Shown here: piece by piece, positions 6,443-12,903 of the stretch
Numbering within the stretch: the stretch's first letter is position 1
Layout of the letters: each line of letters opens with the position of its first letter
Origin: Rhodoferax sp. UBA4127
GTDB taxonomy: Bacteria > Pseudomonadota > Gammaproteobacteria > Burkholderiales > Burkholderiaceae_C
DNA: 13,336 nucleotides
Reading direction: 5' to 3'
NCBI GenBank assembly: GCA_002381045.1
Contig: DFWT01000008.1
Location: 16,840 to 30,175, forward strand
Notes under the pieces: generated by a model
What the model was told of the DNA's origin: nothing
The model's input: the letters and a program-made list of their open reading frames with translations, nothing else
Database searches by the model: none
Position numbers and translations under genes: made by a program

Positions 6443-7278
6443 CAGCGCTTCTCCAAAATCACCAGCGCAATACCGCCCAAAATGGCTGCGGAGGCCAGCA
6501 CCAGACGCACTGTGATGGACTCGCCTAAAAACAGCACACCACCCAGGGCGGCCAGCACCGGCACGCTCAATTGCACGGTGGCGGCGTGGGTGGCTTTGAG
6601 CGCAGGCAGCACGGTGTACCAGACGGTGTATCCCAGCCCCGAGGCCACTGCGCCCGAGGCCACTGCGTATACGATGCCTGCGGTATCGAACGTGGTTTGG
6701 CCCCATAGCAACAGGCTCAACAATCCGGCCATCGGCGCGGCCCGCATGAAGTTGCCGGCGGTGACCAAGGTGGCATCACCCGCACCCCTGCCGCGCAGCG
6801 AGTAAACGCCCCAGGCCACCCCCGCGCCCAACATCAATACCGAGCCCAGCGGTGGTGGCGCCGACAAGCCCGGCAGCAGCAAACCCACCAACCCACCCAG
6901 CGCCAGCAGCAGGCCAATCAGTTGTGGTCTGCTGAACCGCTCACCTCGAGTCAGGCCATAAGCAAACATGGTCGCCTGCACTGCGCCAAACAGCAACAAA
7001 GCGCCGGTGGCCGCAGGCAGGTGAACGTAGGCAAACGAGAAGCCTGCCGCATAGGCAAACAAGGCCAAGGCCGACCACCAATTGCCGCCAGCCATCGGTT
7101 TGCCATGGCGCACACGCACAATCAGCCACAGCACCAGCGCGCCAGACACCAAGCGCAGCGTGGTGAAACTGCTGGCATCCAAACTGGTCTGTTTGAGTGC
7201 CAGCCGACACAACAGCGAATTGCCCGCAAATGCCAGCATGGCCAGGCCAGTCAGGGCAATCACGCGTGAGGTTTGCAT
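6442..7278 (-). CDS. EamA/DMT superfamily transporter
   Basis: This is a 278-residue inner-membrane protein with about ten hydrophobic segments arranged as two five-helix EamA halves. The first begins MQTSRVIALTGLAMLAFAGN and continues with FTTLRLVSGALVLWLIV; the second includes GSVLMLGAGVAWGVYSLRGR and GLGYTVWYTVLPALKATHAA, with a final VRLVLASAAILGGIALVIL. NSLLCRLAL near residues 20-28 and the ALKATHAATVQLSVPVLAALGG stretch are typical of the drug/metabolite transporter family. Substrates in the family range from amino acids to other metabolites and cannot be assigned here. The ATG at 7278 has a good AGAGGAA upstream. It stands alone, convergent with the DUF3820 gene and divergent from the lipoprotein gene. 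Confidence 0.88.
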   Translation of the reverse strand: MQTSRVIALTGLAMLAFAGNSLLCRLALKQTSLDASSFTTLRLVSGALVLWLIVRVRHGKPMAGGNWWSALALFAYAAGFSFAYVHLPAATGALLLFGAVQATMFAYGLTRGERFSRPQLIGLLLALGGLVGLLLPGLSAPPPLGSVLMLGAGVAWGVYSLRGRGAGDATLVTAGNFMRAAPMAGLLSLLLWGQTTFDTAGIVYAVASGAVASGLGYTVWYTVLPALKATHAATVQLSVPVLAALGGVLFLGESITVRLVLASAAILGGIALVILEKR

Positions 7279-7426
7279 TTGAAAATTCCTCTGAATCTGC
7301 CTTTGAAAAGTGTCTGAGATTAGGGGCAGGCAAGTTGAATTTTTTACCCACGGCGGATTGTGATGGCCTTCGAAGATCTATGTGACCCACATCTGTTCAA
7401 AACAGCGCTGCGGTGCTTTAATTTGT

Positions 7427-7460
7427 CTGTGACTTCGGTCCGAATCACAGGGCCGCCCTG
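7427..7460 (+). promoter_or_regulatory. Two adjoining hairpins in the leader of the lipoprotein gene
   Basis: CTGTGA-C-TTCGG (7427-7438) pairs with CCGAA-TCACAG (7440-7450), an 11-bp stem with one bulged C and an apparent 1-nt loop; in practice the top pair opens. The next bases form CAGGGC-C-GCCCTG (7448-7460). The two share CAG, so they stack or exclude one another. The second ends 4 nt before AAGGAG (7465-7470), so it could limit ribosome access. Confidence 0.4.
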
Positions 7461-7477
7461 TCGCAAGGAGATCGATC

Positions 7478-8254
7478 ATGCGCAAACATGTTTACATGCT
7501 ATTGTTCTTTTTGCTCATAATGCTGAGCGCCTGTGCTTCGCTGGACACGTCTACCAAGCAGCGGCAGGTGGCGTCGGTGTTGGCTTACCTGTTTCCGGGT
7601 TCGGACAAAGTTCCGGTGGTCGCCACCGGGGTGACCGAAATCAAGGTGCCATTCAAGATAGGGGTGGCCTTTGTGCCTGACACCGCGGATCCTCAGTTTC
7701 GCTTGCCGGAAAACGACCGCATGAAGCTGGCGGGTCAGGTGCGTGATGCGTTTTCAAAGTACCCGTTTGTCAGCGAGATCGTGCCAGTGCCGTCGATGTA
7801 CCTGGAGCCTGGCGGTGGATTTGCCAACTTGGACCGAGTAGCTGCTCTGTTGCAGTTGGATGTGGTGGCATTGATCTCGTTCGATCAAGTGCAAAACGCC
7901 GGTGCCACGGGATGGTCATTTCTGTACTGGACCGGTATCGGCGCTTATGTCATTGATGGTGATCAGTACGACATACTCACCTCGGTTGAGACGGCGGTGT
8001 TTGATGTGAAGAGCAGACGGCTACTGATGCGAGCCGGGGGTATCTCCAACCAAAAGGGTACCGCCACCATGGTGGGATTTTCTGAACAAGCTCGGGCTGC
8101 CCGCAGCCGGGGTTTTGCTGATGCGGTGAGTGAAATGATTGGCAAGCTTCACGACGAGGTTAAGAACTTCCGCGACCGCGCTCCGAAAGATCCCAACATT
8201 CGCCTCATCTTGCCGCCCGGCTACAACCCTGGTGCCAGCGTCCCAAGGGGCTAG
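7478..8254 (+). CDS. Rhombotarget-family lipoprotein
   Basis: This 258-residue lipoprotein has a signal peptide ending in the lipobox LSAC, with the lipidated Cys at 19. The body matches my recollection of the 'rhombotarget lipoprotein' family: a YLFPGSDK-like start, VPFKIGVAFVPD, MYLEPGGGFANLDRVAALLQLDVVALISFDQVQ split around the PGG turn, and YWTGIGAYVIDGDQYD. AVFDVKSRRLLMRAGG and a helical FADAVSEMIGKL segment follow. Family members are often linked with rhombosortase and may end in a GlyGly-CTERM tail. Here the C-terminus is IRLILPPGYNPGASVPRG with no such hydrophobic-basic tail. A strong AAGGAG lies before the ATG. It is a single gene with a structured leader. Its function is unknown; an outer-membrane or periplasmic location is inferred. 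Confidence 0.75.
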   Translation: MRKHVYMLLFFLLIMLSACASLDTSTKQRQVASVLAYLFPGSDKVPVVATGVTEIKVPFKIGVAFVPDTADPQFRLPENDRMKLAGQVRDAFSKYPFVSEIVPVPSMYLEPGGGFANLDRVAALLQLDVVALISFDQVQNAGATGWSFLYWTGIGAYVIDGDQYDILTSVETAVFDVKSRRLLMRAGGISNQKGTATMVGFSEQARAARSRGFADAVSEMIGKLHDEVKNFRDRAPKDPNIRLILPPGYNPGASVPRG

Positions 8255-8266
8255 TTTAGGTACCTC

Positions 8267-8821
8267 TTATACAACTGCGTCCATTGATGTCGCCCACAGG
8301 CTAGTACCTGCAGCTTCCAGGTGCGTCAAATACACCCGAACGTCAAACTCCAACTGGTGGTAGCGCGGTTCCATATGCTTGCACAAGCTGTAAAACGCCT
8401 TGTCGTGGGCGCGCTCTTTCAGGTGGGCGAGTTCGTGCACGGTGATCATGCGCAAGAATTCATCGGGCACGGTTTTGAAGAGGGTGGCAATGCGGATCTC
8501 TCGCTTGGCCTTGAGCTTGTTGCCTTGCACCCGTGACACCGCGGTGTGCGTGCCCAAGGCGTTTTTGATGATGTGCAGCTTGGCATCAAACGCCACTTTG
8601 CTCAGCGGCTCGGCGCTGCGCAGGTACTCGGCTTTCAGGGCCTGCACATAGTCAAACAGTGCGCGGTCGGTGCGCACGGTGTGGGCCAGCGGGTACTTGG
8701 CAAGTAGCCATTCAGCCACGCGGTCTTCTTGCAGCAGTTTTTCTACTTGTGCCAGCGTGTCGGTGGGGTAGCCTTGCAGATAGCGCAAAGCCGGGGTACT
8801 GCCACTCACTATCGTAGGCAT
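8267..8821 (-). CDS. YgjP-like zinc metallopeptidase (M48/DUF45)
   Basis: This is a 184-residue protein of the YgjP/SprT-like metallopeptidase group. The zinc motif is HELAH at 129-133 with Glu130 as the catalytic base, followed by LKERAHDKAFY where His139 is the expected third ligand. No signal peptide or membrane segment is seen, so it is probably cytoplasmic. Substrates in the family are undefined. The start ATG (8821-8819) straddles the S repeat copy C; GAGGG lies 9 nt upstream within that repeat and gives good ribosome-binding spacing. The first residues (MPTIVSGS) correspond to the second module of the repeat. It is 43 nt downstream of lysS and probably co-transcribed with it, and converges on the lipoprotein gene with a 12-nt gap. 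Confidence 0.83.
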   Translation of the reverse strand: MPTIVSGSTPALRYLQGYPTDTLAQVEKLLQEDRVAEWLLAKYPLAHTVRTDRALFDYVQALKAEYLRSAEPLSKVAFDAKLHIIKNALGTHTAVSRVQGNKLKAKREIRIATLFKTVPDEFLRMITVHELAHLKERAHDKAFYSLCKHMEPRYHQLEFDVRVYLTHLEAAGTSLWATSMDAVV

Positions 8822-8854
8822 AGCTGTTCGCCCTCTATTTATAAGGGCTAGAGG
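8809..8854 (-). repeat. Short element S, copy C
   Basis: Read on the minus strand this copy runs CCTCTAGCCC (8854-8845), 19 nt, AGCTAT (8825-8820), 8 nt, TAG (8811-8809). It is the closest match to copy A, at 29 of 35 positions in the first part, with CCTCTAGCCCTTATAAAT shared exactly. It fills most of the lysS-ygjP gap and supplies the ribosome-binding region and start codon of ygjP. CTAT and ATAG in the second module can pair. Confidence 0.82.
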
Positions 8855-8864
8855 TGAATTTTTC

Positions 8865-10418
8865 TTAAGACTCTCGGCGCAGGGCTGGGAACAGGATGAT
8901 GTCGCGGATGCTGGCGCTGTCGGTCAGCAGCATCATTAGCCGGTCAATGCCAATGCCGCAGCCGCCGGTGGGTGGCATGCCGTATTCCAGCGCGCGCACA
9001 AAGTCGTGGTCGTAGTACATGGCTTCGTCGTCGCCGCTGTCTTTGGCGGTGACTTGGGCCTGAAAACGCGCGGCTTGTTCCTCGGCGTCGTTCAGCTCAG
9101 AAAAGCCATTGCCGAATTCGCGTCCGGTAATGTAAAGCTCGAAACGCTCGGTCACCTCTGGGCGGGTATCGCTGGCGCGAGCCAGTGGCGAGATCTCGAC
9201 CGGATGCTCACAAATAAAGGTCGGCTGCCACAGTTTTTCTTCCACAGTCTCTTCAAAGTACAGCACCTGTAGGCTGGCCAAGGACCGGGTGGACAGGTGG
9301 TGTTTGGCCTCGTTCATGCCCAGCTTGCGCAGTGCATTGAGCAACCAAGTGGCGTTGTCAACTTTCAGCCCCGAGCCGTCGTCCATTGCCTCGCCACCTT
9401 CGGTGAATTTGCAGATGGCCTCATGAATGGTCAGACGGGCAAACGGCTGCGCTAGGTCAACCGGTTTGCCGCCGTAGGTCAGCTGCAAGGTGCCAGTGGT
9501 TTTAAGGGCCGCGTCACGCACCAACGACTCAGTGAAAGTCATCAGGTCCTGGTAGTCCCAATACGCCGCGTAGAACTCCATCATGGTGAACTCGGGGTTG
9601 TGGCGCACGCTGATGCCTTCGTTGCGGAAGTTCCGATTGATCTCAAACACGCGATCGAACCCGCCGACGATCAGGCGCTTGAGGTACAGCTCCGGCGCAA
9701 TACGCAAAAACATCTGCTGGTCCAGCGCGTTGTGGTGGGTGGTGAACGGTTTGGCATTGGCACCGCCGGGAATCGGGTGCAGCATCGGCGTTTCCACTTC
9801 CAGAAAGCCGTGGCTGACCATGAACTCACGGATGCCACTCACCGCCATGCTGCGCGCCACAAAGCGCTTGCGCGTATCTTCGTCGGTCATCAGGTCCACA
9901 TAACGCTGGCGGTACTTGACTTCCTGGTCGGCCATGCCGTGGAACTTGTCGGGCATGGGGCGCAGGCTTTTGGTCAGCAGACGAATGCTGCTGGCGTGGA
10001 TCGACAACTCGCCAGTTTTGGTCTTGAACACCGTGCCTTCCGCAGCGACGATGTCGCCCAAGTCCCAGTGTTTGAAGCTGGCATACACATCGGCACCCAC
10101 GTCTTCGCCTTTGACATAAATCTGAATGCGCCCGGTGCTGTCTTGCAGGGTGCAGAAGCTGGCTTTGCCCATGACGCGCTTGAGCATCATGCGACCCGCC
10201 ACCTTGGCGGTAGTGCCTTGTTCTGCCAGTTCTTCGGTACTTTGCTCGTCGTGTACCGCAAACAAACTGGCGGCATGGTCAGCGGGCTTGAAGTCGTTGG
10301 GGAAAGCCGGGCCGTGGCCCTCGAGCTGGGCCTGGCGCAGGGCTTTGAGCTTTTCGCGGCGCTCCAGCATCAACTGGTTTTCGTCTTGAGGGGCGGGCGT
10401 GGCAATTGGGTCGGACAT
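8865..10418 (-). CDS. lysS: Lysyl-tRNA synthetase (class II)
   Basis: LysS charges tRNA-Lys with lysine using ATP. From the ATG at 10418 it has 517 residues, near the usual length. Residues of about 72-150 form the OB-fold anticodon-binding domain (KVAGRMMLKRVMGKASFCTL, then IQIYV). The catalytic core follows: FLEVETPMLHPIPGGANAKPF, APELYLKRLIVGGFDRVFEI, and class II motif 2 FRNEGISVRHNPEFTMME (264-281). Motif 3 is GCGIGIDRLMMLLTD near the C-terminus. An in-frame TTG at 10427 would add three residues; ATG is preferred, though no clear Shine-Dalgarno precedes either. The gene is upstream of ygjP and divergent from the yggT gene. Confidence 0.95.
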   Translation of the reverse strand: MSDPIATPAPQDENQLMLERREKLKALRQAQLEGHGPAFPNDFKPADHAASLFAVHDEQSTEELAEQGTTAKVAGRMMLKRVMGKASFCTLQDSTGRIQIYVKGEDVGADVYASFKHWDLGDIVAAEGTVFKTKTGELSIHASSIRLLTKSLRPMPDKFHGMADQEVKYRQRYVDLMTDEDTRKRFVARSMAVSGIREFMVSHGFLEVETPMLHPIPGGANAKPFTTHHNALDQQMFLRIAPELYLKRLIVGGFDRVFEINRNFRNEGISVRHNPEFTMMEFYAAYWDYQDLMTFTESLVRDAALKTTGTLQLTYGGKPVDLAQPFARLTIHEAICKFTEGGEAMDDGSGLKVDNATWLLNALRKLGMNEAKHHLSTRSLASLQVLYFEETVEEKLWQPTFICEHPVEISPLARASDTRPEVTERFELYITGREFGNGFSELNDAEEQAARFQAQVTAKDSGDDEAMYYDHDFVRALEYGMPPTGGCGIGIDRLMMLLTDSASIRDIILFPALRRES

Positions 10419-10445
10419 GAGAGGCAATCAAAGGAAGCGGGTAGG

Positions 10446-10470
10446 GAGGCCATCGCAGATGTAAGGCCTC
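10446..10470. promoter_or_regulatory. Inverted repeat between lysS and yggT
   Basis: GAGGCC (10446-10451) and GGCCTC (10465-10470) form a 6-bp inverted repeat around 13 nt in the divergent region. A wider pair, GGCAAT (10423-10428) with ATTGCC (10492-10497), encloses it. It may be an operator or a leader hairpin for lysS. The evidence is positional only. Confidence 0.25.
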
Positions 10471-10523
10471 TGGGCGAGACCTAGGATTTTAATTGCCAAG
10501 GCGCTGGGTATCATCCCGGGCCT

Positions 10524-11090
10524 ATGCTTTATCAAATCGTGTCTTTGTTGTTGGAAGTGGTCGCAGGTGTGCTTAGCGGCGCCTGCCTGCTGCGCCTGTA
10601 TATGCAATACCAGCGCATTCCCATGTCGGCGCGCTCTGGCAACCCGCTGGGGCGCTTTGTGTTTGCCCTGACCGACTGGATTGTGCTGCCCTTGCGGCGG
10701 GTGTTGCCAGCGATTGGCGCGCTTGACACTGCCAGTCTGGCGGCGGCGTTTGTGCTTCAGTTGGCCGAATTTGGCATTTTGTGGCTGCTGGCGGGTGCTG
10801 CCGGTGGTTTGGCTGCGGTGCCGATTCTGGCGCTGTTTGGCTTGGTGCGGATGGCGATCTCGGGCCTGACCGGCGCGGTGATCGTTTATGCCATCTTGTC
10901 CTGGGTACAAACCAACTCGGTGATTGCCGACGTGCTGGAACGCCTGGTGGCGCCGCTGCTGCAGCCGATTCGTCGTGTGTTACCGCTGGTGGGCGGCGTC
11001 GATTTGTCACCGCTGGCGCTGCTGGTGATTCTGCAAATTGCCGCCATCGTGCTGGGCAGCATGCAGGCGGCGGCGCTGCTCTTGGTCTAA
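10524..11090 (+). CDS. YggT family integral membrane protein
   Basis: This 188-residue inner-membrane protein carries two YGGT repeats. The first includes YMQYQRIPMSARSGNPLGRF and LTDWIVLPLRRVLPAIG; the second includes AILSWVQTNSVIADVLERLV and APLLQPIRRVLPLVGGVDLS. Hydrophobic helices lie around residues 5-25, 70-110, 117-135 and 160-188. The family is widespread; links with cell division, osmotic tolerance and cytochrome or envelope functions have been suggested, but the role is not settled. The ATG at 10524 is preceded only by a weak GGG. It diverges from lysS and ends 12 nt from the accD stop on the opposite strand. Confidence 0.9.
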   Translation: MLYQIVSLLLEVVAGVLSGACLLRLYMQYQRIPMSARSGNPLGRFVFALTDWIVLPLRRVLPAIGALDTASLAAAFVLQLAEFGILWLLAGAAGGLAAVPILALFGLVRMAISGLTGAVIVYAILSWVQTNSVIADVLERLVAPLLQPIRRVLPLVGGVDLSPLALLVILQIAAIVLGSMQAAALLLV

Positions 11091-11102
11091 ATCAATCTTT
11101 AA

Positions 11103-11975
11103 TCAAGCCACTGCATCCGCGCTTTGCCGTGTCAGCATGGCCAGGGTGCTGGCAATGGTGGTGCGCAGTTCGCGGCGGTCGCAAATCAAATCGACTGCGC
11201 CCTTGGTTTGCAGGAACTCGGCGCGCTGAAAGCCCTCAGGTAGGGTCACCCGCACGGTGGATTCAATCACCCGGGGGCCGGCAAAGCCAATCAAGGCTTT
11301 GGGTTCGGCAATCACCACATCACCCAAAAACGCAAAACCAGCGCTGACACCGCCCATGGTGGGGTCGGTCAGCACACTGATGTAGGGCAGGCCTTTTTTG
11401 GCCAGGTGCGTGAGTGACGCATTGGTCTTGGCCATTTGCATCAGGCTCAGCAGGCCTTCTTGCATGCGCGCGCCACCGGTGGCGGTGAAACACACAAACG
11501 GCACTTTCTGCTCGATGGCGGTGTGCACCCCGCGCACAAAACGCTCGCCAACCACCGAACCCATGCTGCCACCCATGAATTCAAATTCAAAACAGGCGGT
11601 CACCAGGCCAATGCCCATAACGCTGCCACCCATGACCACCAGGGCGTCGGTTTCGCCGGTGTTTTCCAGGGCTTCTTTCAGGCGTTCAGGGTATTTGCGG
11701 CTGTCTTTGAACTTGAGCGCGTCCACTGGCAGTACTTCCTGGCCCACTTCATAACGGCCTTCGTTGTCCAGGAACGCGTTCAAGCGGGCACGGGCACCAA
11801 TGCGGTGGTGGTGACTGCAGGTGGGGCAGACGTTCTGGTTTTGCTCCAAGTCTGTCTTGTACAACACCGTCTCGCAGCTAGGGCACTTGATCCAAAGGCC
11901 TTCAGGCACAGTGCGCCGGTCCGCCGGGTCGGTGTGCTGGATTTTTGGGGGCAATAGTTTTTCAAGCCAACTCAT
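11103..11975 (-). CDS. accD: Acetyl-CoA carboxylase carboxyltransferase subunit beta
   Basis: AccD, with AccA, transfers the carboxyl group from carboxybiotin to acetyl-CoA to make malonyl-CoA, the first committed step of fatty acid synthesis. The 290-residue protein has the N-terminal zinc ribbon with cysteines at 31, 34, 50 and 53 (CPSC and CPTC). The crotonase-like core includes GGSMGSVVGERFVRG, CFTATGGARMQEGLLSLMQM, and SVLTDPTMGGVSAGFAFLGD, followed by IAEPKALIGFAGPRVIESTV. The start at 11975 has AGGAGA at good spacing. It lies 76 nt downstream of trpA on the same strand; the trpB-trpA-accD order is common in proteobacteria and suggests one transcript. It may also have its own promoter. 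Confidence 0.96.
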   Translation of the reverse strand: MSWLEKLLPPKIQHTDPADRRTVPEGLWIKCPSCETVLYKTDLEQNQNVCPTCSHHHRIGARARLNAFLDNEGRYEVGQEVLPVDALKFKDSRKYPERLKEALENTGETDALVVMGGSVMGIGLVTACFEFEFMGGSMGSVVGERFVRGVHTAIEQKVPFVCFTATGGARMQEGLLSLMQMAKTNASLTHLAKKGLPYISVLTDPTMGGVSAGFAFLGDVVIAEPKALIGFAGPRVIESTVRVTLPEGFQRAEFLQTKGAVDLICDRRELRTTIASTLAMLTRQSADAVA

Positions 11976-12051
11976 GGGTTCTCCTGGATGGGGAAGTCGC
12001 CGGTCCGCTATGCGTCAAGGCGATCGATCCCGCTGGTTTGCGTTTGCCGGA

Positions 12052-12903
12052 TTATGAATCCAGCGCGCTGCGAATGCCTTGCAAAAATTCTTGTGCCACT
12101 GGCGCAACTTGATCACGTGGCAAGTCGTCTATCAACTGAATCAAGCGGCTGCCAATCACCACCGCGTCGGCCACTTGGCCAATGGCCTGGGCGGTGGCCG
12201 CATCGCGGATGCCAAAACCCACGCCCACCGGCACAGCCACATGGGCACGGATGCGTGGCAGCATGGCCTGCACCGCGCCAATATCCAGCGCGCCTGAGCC
12301 GGTCACGCCCTTGAGCGACACGTAGTACACGTAGCCGCTGGCCATCTGGCCGACTTGCGCCATGCGCTCGTCGGTGGAGGTGGGTGCTAACAAAAAGATC
12401 AGGTCCAGGCCGGCGGCTTTCAGGTCAGCGGCGAAGTCTTCGCATTCTTCGGGCGGGTAGTCGACGATCAGCACGCCGTCTACACCGGCGGTGGCCGCAT
12501 CACGCACAAATGGGCTTCTAGCCCCCGTTAATGCTGCGTTAATAGCTATATTTGTTGTAGTTCCGTGCTTTTGGTTGTAACGCTCTACCGGGTTGGCGTA
12601 ACCCATCAGCACCACCGGTGTAATTTGGTTTTTTGTGCGAAAGACGCGCACCATGTCCAGCACCTGCACCAGGCCAATGCCAAACGCCAGCGCTTTGTCA
12701 CCGGCTTTTTGGATAACCGGGCCGTCGGCGCTGGGGTCAGAAAACGGCACACCCAGCTCGATCACATCCGCGCCACCGGCAACCATGGCATGCATCAGTT
12801 CGGGGGTGACATCGGCATACGGGAAACCGGCGGTGACAAACGGAATCAGCGCCTTGCGGCCTTGGGCTTTCAGTTGGCTGAATGTGGCAGTAATGCGGCT
12901 CAT
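12052..12903 (-). CDS. trpA: Tryptophan synthase alpha subunit, with in-frame insertion
   Basis: TrpA splits indole-3-glycerol phosphate into indole and glyceraldehyde 3-phosphate and passes indole to TrpB. The catalytic residues sit where expected: Glu49 in VIELGVPFSDP and Asp60 in SADGP. The phosphate-binding and TIM-barrel signatures GVTGSGALD and VGVGFGIRDA are intact. The protein has 283 residues against 268 in E. coli. The excess lies in one place: after GYANPVERYNQKHG, residues 115-131 (TTTNIAINAALTGARSP) replace about three residues before FVRDAATAGVDGVLIVDYP. The inserted DNA matches S copy D. The ATG overlaps the trpB stop by 4 nt (ATGA), giving translational coupling, with AAGGAG upstream. 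The intact frame and active-site residues suggest a working enzyme. Confidence 0.95.
   Translation of the reverse strand: MSRITATFSQLKAQGRKALIPFVTAGFPYADVTPELMHAMVAGGADVIELGVPFSDPSADGPVIQKAGDKALAFGIGLVQVLDMVRVFRTKNQITPVVLMGYANPVERYNQKHGTTTNIAINAALTGARSPFVRDAATAGVDGVLIVDYPPEECEDFAADLKAAGLDLIFLLAPTSTDERMAQVGQMASGYVYYVSLKGVTGSGALDIGAVQAMLPRIRAHVAVPVGVGFGIRDAATAQAIGQVADAVVIGSRLIQLIDDLPRDQVAPVAQEFLQGIRSALDS
12515..12560 (+). repeat. Short element S, copy D, inside trpA
   Basis: This copy runs on the plus strand, opposite to trpA: CTTCTAGCCC (12515-12524), 19 nt, AGCTAT (12544-12549), 8 nt, TAG (12558-12560). It matches copy A at 25 of 35 positions in the first part. Read on the minus strand it stays open and encodes residues 115-130 of TrpA, with no stop codon. 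Confidence 0.78.

Noticed and set aside
8306..8322. Inverted repeat ACCTG/CAGGT near the end of ygjP
   Set aside because: It is a short 5-bp stem inside coding sequence with no T-run, so there is not enough to call a terminator.
9600..10484. A 294-codon plus-strand open frame
   Set aside because: It lies antisense to lysS, whose protein is clearly recognisable. The peptide has no family features and the long frame is a by-product of GC-rich codons in the real gene.
11436..11957. A 173-codon plus-strand open frame
   Set aside because: It is antisense to accD, including its zinc ribbon and catalytic core, with no protein-like features of its own.
12511..12561. The TrpA insertion as a sequencing or assembly error
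   Set aside because: It preserves the frame, contains no stop, and its DNA matches other repeats in the window with exact spacing, which an error would not produce.
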